A stretch of 64,000 nt of DNA from Mycobacteroides sp. LB1 (GTDB lineage Bacteria > Actinomycetota > Actinomycetes > Mycobacteriales > Mycobacteriaceae): the NCBI RefSeq assembly GCF_013449725.1, contig NZ_JACCFF010000007.1, forward strand, positions 124,001 through 188,000. Direction: 5' to 3'. This document shows, piece after piece, positions 33,576 through 41,905 of the stretch; position 1 is the stretch's first letter; every line of letters begins with the position of its first letter. The notes beneath the pieces were generated by a model. The model saw only the letters and a program-made list of their open reading frames with translations, did no database searches and was not told where the DNA came from. The position numbers and the translations under genes were made by a program.

Positions 33576-34910
33576 ATGACTATTGAGCAGATGGCGCCGC
33601 GCGACGCCCAGATGTACTGGATGTCGGCGAAGATCCCGAACGATCAGTTTCTGCTGTTCTGCTTCGACGCGCCCACCGCCGATCTCGCCACTGTGGGCGA
33701 AACGATCGCCGAGCGTGCGGCCTTGATCGCAGACCTCCGGGTACGGGCCGTCGACGTCCCCGGCCATCTCGACTATCCGTATTGGGGGCCGCGCGACGAA
33801 TCGCACCGGCCAGTGACCGTGCATACGCTCGCCGAACCCAGTTGGGGGCACTGCCGGGCCGCTATCGCAGCGCTGCTCACCAGCACCGTGGACATTCGGG
33901 AAAGTCCGTGGCACCTGCATCTTTTCCCGGGAGTGAGCGGTGCACCTCAGGTGTCGGTCCCAGCGCTCGTTGCGGTGCTGCAGGTATCACACGCGCTGGC
34001 CGACGGTCGCCGCGCCAGCGCCGCCGCGCGCGCATTGTTCGGCGGTGAGGCACCGGTCGGTGGGGCGCAGCCTTCGGTGCCCGCGCACACCGCCCTGCGC
34101 GGGTTGGTGGATTTCCCGGTGAAGTTGGGACGGCTGCTGGGTGCGAGCAGGGGTGGCTACCTGGCCTACCGTCGGCAACAGGAACTCGTCGCATTGGGCG
34201 AGTTGGAGCCGGAACCGCAAGGCTTTCCGCTGACTTCACTCAATGCGCGGCCCGACGATCGTCGCGAGATCCGCATGATCGTGCGACCGCGCGACGAGCT
34301 TCGGACCTCCGACGTGAGCGTGACCGTCGCGGTCATGGTGGCGATCGGCATCGCGCTGCCGCAGTACCTGCGTGACCGCGGGCAGTGGGTTCCGGATCGG
34401 CTGGGTGCCGAGCTCACCGTCGCCGACCCGGGAGAATCGGCTGCCCGCAATCACTTTCGGAATGTCGGAGTCGACCTGTGCTGGACCGAGCCGAATCTGC
34501 TTACCCGGACACAGCGGATCTCCGAAGGCATCGACAGCAGGCGACGTCGGGCCGCGCACCCGGTGTTGGTCGCGCAACGCGCGGGCGGTGCGGCGATACC
34601 CGCACCGATGATGTGGGCCGGAGTGAACGCGTTCAGGCCCGATGTCATGCCGCCCACCGTCGCGGGCAACACCGTGGTGTCGAGCGTGGTTCGCGGCGCC
34701 GCGGACCTGACGCTCGCCGGTGGGCGAGTGGTGTTCACCGCGGGGTTTCCGGCGCTGTCACCGGTGATGGGTCTGACGCACGGGGTGCACGGGATCGGTG
34801 ACACCGTAACGGTGAGTGTGCACACCAGCGCGGCGGTGATGCCCGATGCCGACCACTACGAAAGCCTGCTGGCCGACGCACTCACCGAGGTATCCCGCCA
34901 GTTGCGATGA
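33576..34910 (+). CDS. WS/DGAT-like acyltransferase with altered active-site motif
   Basis: 444 aa. It has the layout of mycobacterial wax ester synthase/diacylglycerol acyltransferases: N-terminal PRDAQMYWM, a mid-protein catalytic loop, and a C-terminal DUF1298-like half ending in GNTVVSSVVRGAADLTLAGG. The usual HHxxxDG motif reads SHALADG (about residues 137-143), keeping the second His and the DG but losing the first His. Activity is thus probable but not certain; the second His is the catalytic one. It would esterify acyl-CoA to glycerides or alcohols for storage lipids. ATG 33576 has AGGTG upstream. Confidence 0.78.
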   Translation: MTIEQMAPRDAQMYWMSAKIPNDQFLLFCFDAPTADLATVGETIAERAALIADLRVRAVDVPGHLDYPYWGPRDESHRPVTVHTLAEPSWGHCRAAIAALLTSTVDIRESPWHLHLFPGVSGAPQVSVPALVAVLQVSHALADGRRASAAARALFGGEAPVGGAQPSVPAHTALRGLVDFPVKLGRLLGASRGGYLAYRRQQELVALGELEPEPQGFPLTSLNARPDDRREIRMIVRPRDELRTSDVSVTVAVMVAIGIALPQYLRDRGQWVPDRLGAELTVADPGESAARNHFRNVGVDLCWTEPNLLTRTQRISEGIDSRRRRAAHPVLVAQRAGGAAIPAPMMWAGVNAFRPDVMPPTVAGNTVVSSVVRGAADLTLAGGRVVFTAGFPALSPVMGLTHGVHGIGDTVTVSVHTSAAVMPDADHYESLLADALTEVSRQLR

Positions 34911-34934
34911 GTTTTTACGGTGCAACGGGTCGAT

Positions 34935-35429
34935 ATGGATATGCCGACTATTACCCCTTGCCTCTGGTTCGACACCCAGGCCGAAGAGGCCGCCAAGTTC
35001 TATCTGTCCGTGTTTCCGAACTCACGGATTCTCGAAATCACCCACTACGGGCCGAACACTCCACTTCCGGAGGGCACGGTGCTCACGGTGGAGTTCGAAC
35101 TCGACGGGCAGCGGTACACCGCTCTCAACGGTGGACCCCAGTTCACCTTCGATGAGGCGATCTCCTTCCAGATCGACTGCGAATCGCAGGAGGAGGTCGA
35201 CCGTTACTGGACGGCGCTCACCGCGGACGGGGGAGAGGAGTCTCAATGCGGTTGGCTCAAGGACAAGTTCGGGGTCTGCTGGCAGGTGGTTCCGCGCGAG
35301 CTGATCGACCTGATCTTCCACTCCGATCCCGTCACCGGTAACGCGGCGATGCAAGCCATGATGGGTATGCGCAAGCTCGATATCGCGGCGGCTCGGGAGG
35401 CCGTGGCCGCAGCGACGGCTGGCTCCTGA
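34935..35429 (+). CDS. PhnB-like VOC protein
   Basis: 164 aa. The pattern TPCLWFDTQAEEAAKFYLSV followed by FPNSRI and the central LNGGPQFTFDEAISFQI identify the PhnB/3-demethylubiquinone methyltransferase-like VOC family. CGWLKDKFGVCWQVVP is also typical. These proteins are widespread and mostly uncharacterised; they are not true methyltransferases. ATG 34935 is preferred over the upstream codon at 34920. Same direction as the acyltransferase, 24 nt after it. Confidence 0.88.
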   Translation: MDMPTITPCLWFDTQAEEAAKFYLSVFPNSRILEITHYGPNTPLPEGTVLTVEFELDGQRYTALNGGPQFTFDEAISFQIDCESQEEVDRYWTALTADGGEESQCGWLKDKFGVCWQVVPRELIDLIFHSDPVTGNAAMQAMMGMRKLDIAAAREAVAAATAGS

Positions 35430-35496
35430 GACATTCCACATCGGCCGACGCCGTCGCGTGCGGCATGTTTTGCCGGAGCTTCATACACTGAACGCG

Positions 35497-35928
35497 ATGG
35501 CCGTCGAGAGTTGTACCGGGTACACACGCGGCTGTCGCTGTCCGCAATGCGCCAGGCATCGGCGGAAGCGTGAGGATCGACTCGTTCAGGCCGAACAGCA
35601 GGCGGTGCACGAGCGGGTCGAACGCCGGGCCCAATTGCAATCGAGCCTTGCCGACAGCGCCCCGGGAGCCTCTCGAAGCCAGGTTGTAGAGCCGGCGAAT
35701 CATGCGCGCGAGTTGGAACGAGAGCGGTCCCGCGCCCGGCATGTGCAGGGTCAGATCGCGGCACTGCGCCAGATGGCGGCTCAACACTCGCCGGGCGTGG
35801 ACAGCGCCGTACTGGCGTTACTCCAGATGCGCCAGCTCGTCGAGCTACTAGAACAACACCGCGATCAGCTGCGCGTGCTGCTCAACGGATCGTCCGTCGA
35901 GGAGCAGCGGTCGGTGCTCGATCCCTAA
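35497..35928 (+). CDS. Small protein with CxCxxC motif and coiled coil
   Basis: 143 aa from ATG 35497. The N-terminus has CTGYTRGCRCPQCARHRRKRE, shortened here, a Cys-rich motif like the (G)T..YxxGCRC..C segment found in actinobacterial and phage-related proteins, which may bind zinc. The remainder is a long, charged, probably coiled-coil helix, ending with LVELLEQHRDQLRVLLNGSS. No function is known. Its stop overlaps that of the convergent ESX gene by 4 nt. A nucleic-acid-binding role is possible. Confidence 0.65.
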   Translation: MAVESCTGYTRGCRCPQCARHRRKREDRLVQAEQQAVHERVERRAQLQSSLADSAPGASRSQVVEPANHARELERERSRARHVQGQIAALRQMAAQHSPGVDSAVLALLQMRQLVELLEQHRDQLRVLLNGSSVEEQRSVLDP

Positions 35929-37190
35929 TCCTCGTCGCCGAAATCGACGTTCCAGCCCATGGACTTGTAACGGCGCTTCTCTGAGTCGCGCCGCTGCTTC
36001 TCGGCGCGCTCGTGTTCTGTCCAATCACCGATAACGCCGGGGGATGCCTTGGGGAGATCGCCGAACAGTTCATTGCCGTTGTCCCAGTTGATGAGGAATT
36101 CGGGTGTCTGATGTTCGTCGTCCTCTTCGCCCTTGCCCCCGCGACCGTGGGCGCCGCCCATACCGGCCATCCCCATGCCGCCCATACCCATTGCGCCACC
36201 ACGGATTCCAGCGCCGCCGATGCCCGCGGGGTTGGTGCCGGCCCCGGGGCCGGGAACACCCGAGCCCGCGCGCAATGCGCCTGGGCCGCTGAGGGTTCCG
36301 GTGCCCGAACCTGAGCCCGGCGAGCTGAAGCCCGCGGAGGTGGTGGTGCCGGGGGCTAGGCCGGAGCCGTCCTTGCCCAGGCCGCCCGCGAGGCCATTAA
36401 GTGCATTGCCCAGGCCACTGCCCGAACCACCGGAGCCGCTCTGGGGGCTGCCACCGCCCGAGCCGCTGCCGCCGCCTGAACCCGCGCCTTGACCTTGTCC
36501 GCTCTGGTTACCCGAACCGTCGCTGAAAGCAGGCTTGGTGTTCTTATCGGCGAGACTGTTGGCCAGATTGTTTGAGCTGCCTGGGTTCTGGCCGCTACCG
36601 CCGCCGTTCTGGCCGCCGCCACCTGTGCCTTGGAATATCTCATTGCGATGCTCGACGATGCCTGGTGGCGGGTCGTCCATGCTGGCGTTGCTTCCGTTGC
36701 TTACCACCGGCTCGCTGAACTGGCCGGTCATCTGATAGCGGGCAAAGTCCTGGTCTTCTTCGCGCTTCTTGGCGACGGCCGCGTCGATATCTTGACGGCT
36801 CTTGCCAGAACCAGCGAGTGATCCCCGAACTGTCGCCTCCTGCAGCGCTGACATCGGCGCGGGAATGTTCTTGGCGGCCTGGATATGTGGCTCGACCGGA
36901 GGCAGCTTGTCGCCGAACTCGTGCATCCGTTGCACATAGTTATCGACGTCGTGAAAGAACTTGTTGTACTCGGCCTGCATGGCTTGGGCGGCCTTACCGC
37001 GCCAATCATCGGCGACGACACCCTGAATGGTCTTACCCATTGCAGTGACTTCGGCGCTCATTTCGTTGGCGTGGTCATGGAACGGTTTTGCCTCCGCGGT
37101 GGGCCTGCTGGTATCGAACTTTTGCGCGGTGTCATAGATCTGCTGGTGAGATTCCTGATACCAGCCCTGAGGCTGTACCTGCTTGGACAT
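35925..37190 (-). CDS. Gly-rich WXG100/PPE-like ESX substrate with conserved C-terminal motif
   Basis: 421 aa. The N-terminal helical domain (1-150) has DDWRGKAAQAM with the WxG turn. A disordered Gly/Ser/Pro-rich linker of about 170 residues follows, rich in GGSGSG and GMGGMGMAGMGG repeats. The C-terminus has EFLINWDNGNELFGDLPKAS then PGVIG, a block I recognise from large secreted actinobacterial proteins. It is the last gene of the ESX-type operon. EspB-like architecture suggests a secreted surface or matrix protein. AGGAG lies upstream of ATG 37190. Confidence 0.8.
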   Translation of the reverse strand: MSKQVQPQGWYQESHQQIYDTAQKFDTSRPTAEAKPFHDHANEMSAEVTAMGKTIQGVVADDWRGKAAQAMQAEYNKFFHDVDNYVQRMHEFGDKLPPVEPHIQAAKNIPAPMSALQEATVRGSLAGSGKSRQDIDAAVAKKREEDQDFARYQMTGQFSEPVVSNGSNASMDDPPPGIVEHRNEIFQGTGGGGQNGGGSGQNPGSSNNLANSLADKNTKPAFSDGSGNQSGQGQGAGSGGGSGSGGGSPQSGSGGSGSGLGNALNGLAGGLGKDGSGLAPGTTTSAGFSSPGSGSGTGTLSGPGALRAGSGVPGPGAGTNPAGIGGAGIRGGAMGMGGMGMAGMGGAHGRGGKGEEDDEHQTPEFLINWDNGNELFGDLPKASPGVIGDWTEHERAEKQRRDSEKRRYKSMGWNVDFGDED

Positions 37191-37217
37191 GTCGTTCTCC
37201 TCTAAATCCTGTTGCCG

Positions 37218-37817
37218 CTATGGGATTCTCGACACAATCGTCGTCATGATCTGCTGGGTGATCGGGCAGACGTCCGTATGGTCTAGCTGAAGTGCCCTAT
37301 GGGGGATCACCTGGACGCCGGCTAGCCCTTGTTCGGATCCGACGACCGCGGTGCAATCCGGTATGCGAGCACCGTGGGCCAGCCAGCCTTGCCGAGATCC
37401 GAACTGCACCTGCTCCTTACGGTCGAAATCGGGGCTAGGTCGCCCCCACTCCGTGATCGATCCGTTGACTGCGTAGGCCCGAACTTGCCACTTATCGCCA
37501 TCCCAGACGCAACCGCGGACACTGTCTGCTCCGACGGCGTTATCGTCTGCGGTAGTGCGCTTGCTGGACAGATCCAGGCCCCATGACGTTGCCTCTGCAT
37601 CGGTAACCGAGGCGCAACCGTCGAAGGTGGTTCCAGTGACTTTCGGATTGGGCGCGGCAGCGGTTGGTGGAGATACTCCAACTAGCGCGGTCGAGGTTGT
37701 CGTTGCAGGCGAAGATACCGCGCCCGAGCTCACGGTCGCGATTCCGCCCGTTGACGTTTGGCACGCCGCAAGCAGGAGACCAGCAGCCGCCACGCCCGCC
37801 ACAACAGGGGATTTCAT
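37218..37817 (-). CDS. DUF3558-type lipoprotein
   Basis: 199 aa with a lipoprotein signal peptide (GVAAAGLLLAAC). A Ser/Thr-rich linker leads to a domain with paired cysteines (FDGCASVTDAEATSWGLDL, SVRGCVWDGD, IPDCTAVV, DVCPITQQIM), typical of the mycobacterial DUF3558 lipoproteins. These stand next to ESX substrates and may assist secretion or processing. ATG 37817 overlaps the stop of the preceding gene (ATGA), so the pair is coupled. Confidence 0.82.
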   Translation of the reverse strand: MKSPVVAGVAAAGLLLAACQTSTGGIATVSSGAVSSPATTTSTALVGVSPPTAAAPNPKVTGTTFDGCASVTDAEATSWGLDLSSKRTTADDNAVGADSVRGCVWDGDKWQVRAYAVNGSITEWGRPSPDFDRKEQVQFGSRQGWLAHGARIPDCTAVVGSEQGLAGVQVIPHRALQLDHTDVCPITQQIMTTIVSRIP

Positions 37818-38185
37818 GCGTGCGGGGCCACGGGTGGGTGCGCGGCAGTGCGGTCAACCGGTTCGAACAAGTGGGCGTTGTTCTCGTCCGTGTTCTGGCA
37901 CGCCTTCTGCGTCGCATGGGCACGTTGAGCGTATTGATTGGCGCGGTCGATGAAGGTACCGATCGCATCGAAGACGTGCCCGGCCGCGTCATTAACCACC
38001 TCGTTCCAGGAATCACCTTCTGTGCAACCAGACATCCCCATATTCGCGTGGTAGTTAGCAAATTTGCTTTGCAGTGTCTCCAGCTTGGTGGCGAGCTGGG
38101 TGAAGTCGTTGCCCACCTTGTCCGCAGCTCCGTCCCGCAGAAACAGGTTGTCGGGGTCCAGCGCCGCATCGCTGTTCCAGGTCAT
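37814..38185 (-). CDS. Small ESX-type secreted protein
   Basis: 123 aa, helical, beginning MTWNSDAALDPDNLF. One predicted long helix (TQLATKLETLQSKFANYHAN) is followed by DSWNEVVNDAAGHVFDAIG. This fits WXG100/EspC-like ESX proteins, although the W-x-G turn is not exact. The two cysteines (SGCTEG and KACQN) could form a disulfide. AGGGGAGGAAAC lies just upstream of ATG 38185. Its stop overlaps the DUF3558 lipoprotein gene. The 130 nt upstream (38186-38315) hold no gene and may carry a promoter. Confidence 0.7.
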   Translation of the reverse strand: MTWNSDAALDPDNLFLRDGAADKVGNDFTQLATKLETLQSKFANYHANMGMSGCTEGDSWNEVVNDAAGHVFDAIGTFIDRANQYAQRAHATQKACQNTDENNAHLFEPVDRTAAHPPVAPHA

Positions 38186-38315
38186 CGTTTCCTCCCCTTG
38201 TAGTGGTTGCCAGTATGCGCGTGTCTGTATTGGTGTGCCAAGGGTGCGGTCCGGTCGCGGGCCAGCCCAGGTGGACGGCCGTCGGGTTCGCTCTTAGCGA
38301 ATGTCGTGTCCTGCA

Positions 38316-38951
38316 TCAGTGCGGAGTCGTAATCGTCAGAGTCTGGGTACCTGATTTCTTGCCGGCGCCGACAATGGGCGCAATGACTACTGCACCTCCG
38401 TCAGACTTAGTAACAGTCCAGTTGTAAATCCCGCGTTCGGTATCGCGAGCGGCGGGCAATGTCTCAAGGGGTTGTCCGTCTGGGAGCCGAAAACCGCGGA
38501 ATACCCCGGCGAGGGTCGCAGCATGGCCGTCGGCATCAACCACAGGCAGCTTGAAGTTCTCTGCTGGGGCGGTGGCCACGACAAGATTGCTTGGCGCAGA
38601 AGGAAAGTTCTCAATGATGTCGCCTGGCTGAATGTCTTCTACTGTCATACCTTCGAGTTGAACACCCTCCGGGAGTTCGCCGAGGACTGCCAATCGTGTC
38701 TGTAAAGGGGCATGACCTGTGCGTTGCGCTGTGAACTGTTGTGGCCCATTGCATACAACGACGCTGCTCGTAACTGCGCATTTGATATCGCCTGTCAGTG
38801 CAATGGTGGTCTGGTTCTGATCGCCTGATTGAACGAAAGTGCTTGGAGGTGGCTCGGTCTTCTCCACCGGCGTCTGTTGTTGAGTCGCGCAACCGCCGCA
38901 TGTCATCAGCAAGACCATGGCGACAGTCCATGGAGCCGTCTTACTCACCAC
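38316..38951 (-). CDS. Lipoprotein of the ESX operon, unknown family
   Basis: 211 aa with a lipobox (LLMTCGGCA), then a domain with two cysteines (IKCAVTSSVVVCNGPQQF) and a mostly beta pattern. No known family is recognised. It lies 40 nt downstream of the TPR-region ESX protein, in the same direction, so it is probably in the same transcript. Likely lipid-anchored on the outer face of the plasma membrane. Confidence 0.75.
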   Translation of the reverse strand: MVSKTAPWTVAMVLLMTCGGCATQQQTPVEKTEPPPSTFVQSGDQNQTTIALTGDIKCAVTSSVVVCNGPQQFTAQRTGHAPLQTRLAVLGELPEGVQLEGMTVEDIQPGDIIENFPSAPSNLVVATAPAENFKLPVVDADGHAATLAGVFRGFRLPDGQPLETLPAARDTERGIYNWTVTKSDGGAVVIAPIVGAGKKSGTQTLTITTPH

Positions 38952-38991
38952 CTGAATCTCCCTGCGCTCGCTGTTGTTCCTGTTGGGACGT

Positions 38992-41340
38992 TCATTGGGT
39001 GGTCTTCACCGCGTTGTTGTATGCCTCGACCAGTGGCGCAGCCGAGCCCGCTCTCCCTGGTACCTGGCTGAGAGCGCCGTCGACCATGGTGTGGTACGAG
39101 TCCGAACGGAGGCCAGGATTGGCCAGGTTCCCGTCGGGAAGACGCAACGCTTGCAGTTGCTCCAAAGTCCCCACTTGCCAGGCTCCGGGGTGTTCGGGCA
39201 CGGGCACAAGCATGTTTGGGGGGAACTGATCGGGCCGTAGCACTCCGGTGACGACGTAGGCGTTCAGGAGCTGCTGCTGAGCCTTTGCCGGATTCATGTC
39301 TGGCACAGTGGTGTTGACGAGCTGTGTGGGGTCGGGAGCCGATCCGATGATGCTCTCCTTGAGCGTGTCGGACATGATCCCAAAAGGAGTTGTTGCGTAG
39401 TCCGGTATCGGCAAGACCTTAGTAATTGATCCGTACGCGGCTTCTTTAAGTTTCTGTAGATCTTTGGCGTATTGCTCCTTGGAGACGGCCTGGGCGTTGT
39501 GTTGTGCATCGTTGCCTGCAGCAAGTCCGGCGTCTGCCAGGCCACGGAATCTACCCGCCTGATCCAGATCGCCGACCGGGCCGGTGCCGAATTGCTTCAC
39601 GGCTTCGGCGTAGTGATTCGTCGCCATGATCGAATCTCCATACAGCGCGCTACCCAGTGTCTTCGCGGCATCTACATTGGTGTCAAGCACCTTGAAAAGT
39701 GCCTTGGCTTGAGGCATGGAACCATTGCCGATTGCCTCATCGGTGTCCAACGCTTTATCGAAACCGGGGGTGGCCCCGAATATCGCAGGATCTCCGCCAC
39801 CAATGGCAGCGGTGTATGGCGCCAAGCCCCACGCCATTCCCTTCACTAGCTCGGGGCTGAGCTCGCCGAGCGTTTTCGTTCCCTTTCCAAGGCCCTGGTT
39901 GTCGTTGGTGGGCAACGCATTCAGCTCCTTGTGTTCGGACACGTAACTGGCGTACGCGTGCGCTGTTTCCCCGGAGATCTTGGCCTGCTCGGCGGATACA
40001 CCTGGTCCCACCTGAGCCGAGTCGTGCGTCCAACTCATCAAACTGCCGGCCGCCTTACCGCCGTCGATGAACTGGTGATGCGTGAGATCGCCCAGGAATT
40101 GGTCGTTTCGCTTGCCATCGGGGTTGACCATCATGTCGTGGTCGACGATGCGGTCTCGGCCAGCTGCTGAGAAGATGTTCTGAATCGTCGAATCCGCAGC
40201 GCCTTCGTGGCTGTCGTGATTTTCGTTCTCGAAATGCAAGATATCGGCGCCGCGCTGCATGAGCTTCTGATCGAGCTCGGTGCCGTGCTGGAAACCGGCA
40301 TCGCCATCTTTGATGACGTCCGACAGCCTGTCCAGATTGCCCAGGGTCGACCCTTCGGTCACGGGTGCGGTTCCTTGCCCAGGTCCCTGCGGGACATAGC
40401 TGAATCCAGGCGACTTGTCGTTCAACGCGTTCTGAACCGAGGTGGGCAGCTTGTCATACCCGCCCGTGGTGAGCTCGTCGGTGGAACCCGTTGCGCCGGG
40501 ACGTAATTCGGTCTTCGCATAGGCGTACTGTTTGGAGCCCATCATCTGCAGCGCGTTGCCGATGACGCTCTTATTGTCGCCCAAGCGCCGTTCGGCCCGG
40601 TGAATGTCCTCCACCGACATCCCGTTCATCTGTGCCTGCAGCTGCCCCAACACCTGCTGCTGCGAACGCGTCAACTGCACCGGCCGTCCGGCGTCTCGGT
40701 CCGCAATCTGCTCGGGGCTCAGGACCGATGCCGCCTGCACCCGCGCTTTCTCTTCTTCGGTGGCAGTTCCATTGAGCACGTCGTGCACATCGTGTTCGGC
40801 CTGTTCGGGGCTTCCTTCTGCGATGCGTTTTTCGGCCATGGTGTGACCGCCCGTACCCTCGTCGAGCACACGAGCCAGCGAGTCGTCCAGCATGTCGCCG
40901 CGCGCCAATAGACCCGTTACGCGGTCCTTGAGGTCCTTGAGTTTGTCGATGACCTTCTGTAGCTGGTCTTTATCCATCCCCGTGATGTCCGGGGGTGTCA
41001 CACCGTTGGTTTTGGGATCAATATCGACCTTGGGAGGAGCGGCGGCGTAGGCCAAGAAGGCGCCGATGTCGTTGGCCAGCGTTTGCGACTCTCCGTAGGC
41101 CTTATTGGCGTGCATCGCGACATACATCGCCTGGAATCCCGCGGTGTCGAATCGGGAGGCCGAGCGTTTCATCGCGTCCCGGGCGGCGTCGCCCGCATCA
41201 CCCTTCCAGGTCGACATGTCGACGATGGCCTGCACCTTGTCCGCAGCTTGTTGGCTGGCGTCACCGCGCTTGGACGCGGCGTCTGCGAGTGCCTTGATCT
41301 GCGGTGGCCAGTGCTGCAATTCGTCGAGTGTCATCCCCAT
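38992..41340 (-). CDS. Large WXG100-headed protein with TPR-like region (ESX substrate)
   Basis: 782 aa. The N-terminal 100 residues hold a helical hairpin with STWKGDAGDAARDAM (W-x-G). The middle part has ADRDAGRPVQLTRSQQQVLG then QLQAQMNGMSVEDI, a block shared with the 54782 protein (DLAAGKSVTIPSNQLQYLY ... FDGKSSAEI). The rest is a long helical domain that in Mtb relatives is described as a TPR repeat region. Probably an ESX-secreted protein with unknown target. The ATG at 41340 lies 12 nt after the stop of the EspC-like gene. No enzymatic motif is visible. Confidence 0.78.
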   Translation of the reverse strand: MGMTLDELQHWPPQIKALADAASKRGDASQQAADKVQAIVDMSTWKGDAGDAARDAMKRSASRFDTAGFQAMYVAMHANKAYGESQTLANDIGAFLAYAAAPPKVDIDPKTNGVTPPDITGMDKDQLQKVIDKLKDLKDRVTGLLARGDMLDDSLARVLDEGTGGHTMAEKRIAEGSPEQAEHDVHDVLNGTATEEEKARVQAASVLSPEQIADRDAGRPVQLTRSQQQVLGQLQAQMNGMSVEDIHRAERRLGDNKSVIGNALQMMGSKQYAYAKTELRPGATGSTDELTTGGYDKLPTSVQNALNDKSPGFSYVPQGPGQGTAPVTEGSTLGNLDRLSDVIKDGDAGFQHGTELDQKLMQRGADILHFENENHDSHEGAADSTIQNIFSAAGRDRIVDHDMMVNPDGKRNDQFLGDLTHHQFIDGGKAAGSLMSWTHDSAQVGPGVSAEQAKISGETAHAYASYVSEHKELNALPTNDNQGLGKGTKTLGELSPELVKGMAWGLAPYTAAIGGGDPAIFGATPGFDKALDTDEAIGNGSMPQAKALFKVLDTNVDAAKTLGSALYGDSIMATNHYAEAVKQFGTGPVGDLDQAGRFRGLADAGLAAGNDAQHNAQAVSKEQYAKDLQKLKEAAYGSITKVLPIPDYATTPFGIMSDTLKESIIGSAPDPTQLVNTTVPDMNPAKAQQQLLNAYVVTGVLRPDQFPPNMLVPVPEHPGAWQVGTLEQLQALRLPDGNLANPGLRSDSYHTMVDGALSQVPGRAGSAAPLVEAYNNAVKTTQ

Positions 41341-41352
41341 ATTCGTTCCCCC

Positions 41353-41691
41353 TTAGACCGCGTTGCCGGGTCCGGCTTGCTCGATGCCCGCACGATTGGC
41401 GTCATCGCGCGTCACGAATTTGACCGCGGCCGTCTTGTGGTTTTCGCCGTGGCTGCTGAGCTCGGCATGATGGTCCGCGGTTTCCTTCTCCCAATCAGAA
41501 ATCCGGCTGCTCAACGCCTTGGCGGCGCGCCCCGACCCGAAGCCCGCCTGAGCGTCAGTCAACGCGCGATGGGCAGCGTCGTGTGCTTCCTTGAGATCGG
41601 AAGCGTGCAGGTGGAGCCGGTCCCCATGAATCTGCAGTTCGGTCGGGTCTACATGCAAGTGGCCACCCGATGGACCGGAAACGCTCGACAT
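41353..41691 (-). CDS. EspC-like type VII secretion target
   Basis: 112 aa from ATG 41691, which has GAGGAGAG about 6 nt upstream; the open frame to 41835 adds unrelated sequence. The pattern HLHVDPTELQIHGDRLHLHA, with a helix of alternating Ala and His and a DWEKE turn, fits the EspC/type VII target family (short helical-hairpin proteins secreted with a larger partner). First gene of the minus-strand ESX-type operon; the larger partner is probably the 782-aa protein that follows after 12 nt. Confidence 0.75.
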   Translation of the reverse strand: MSSVSGPSGGHLHVDPTELQIHGDRLHLHASDLKEAHDAAHRALTDAQAGFGSGRAAKALSSRISDWEKETADHHAELSSHGENHKTAAVKFVTRDDANRAGIEQAGPGNAV

Positions 41692-41863
41692 GTCTGGCTC
41701 TCCTCGTCTGTGCGGCATGCAGGCCCCTATGTAACGATCCGACGGGGTAGAGCCTGATTCGGTTCCATGATTTTCAAGATTTCTTGGGTTGCCCGGCCTG
41801 GTGGAAGTTATTCGCGCCGCTCGACGCATCCGCAAACCACCCTTGACCGCCTAACTTACCGCT

Positions 41864-41883
41864 GATAACTTAACGCCGTTATC
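41864..41883. promoter_or_regulatory. Palindrome upstream of mmpL, candidate TetR operator
   Basis: GATAAC-N8-GTTATC ends 22 nt before the mmpL start codon. A TetR regulator follows mmpL, and TetR proteins often repress their own operon through such palindromes. It lies in the 214-nt divergent region between the ESX operon and mmpL, which holds no gene. Confidence 0.45.
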
Positions 41884-41905
41884 TTCTGAGGGAAGGCGCG
41901 GCAAG

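Noticed and set aside
36104..36640. Repetitive Gly/Pro-coding DNA as tandem repeat or mobile element
   Set aside because: The units are irregular and in frame with the Gly-rich linker of the ESX protein; it is low-complexity coding sequence.
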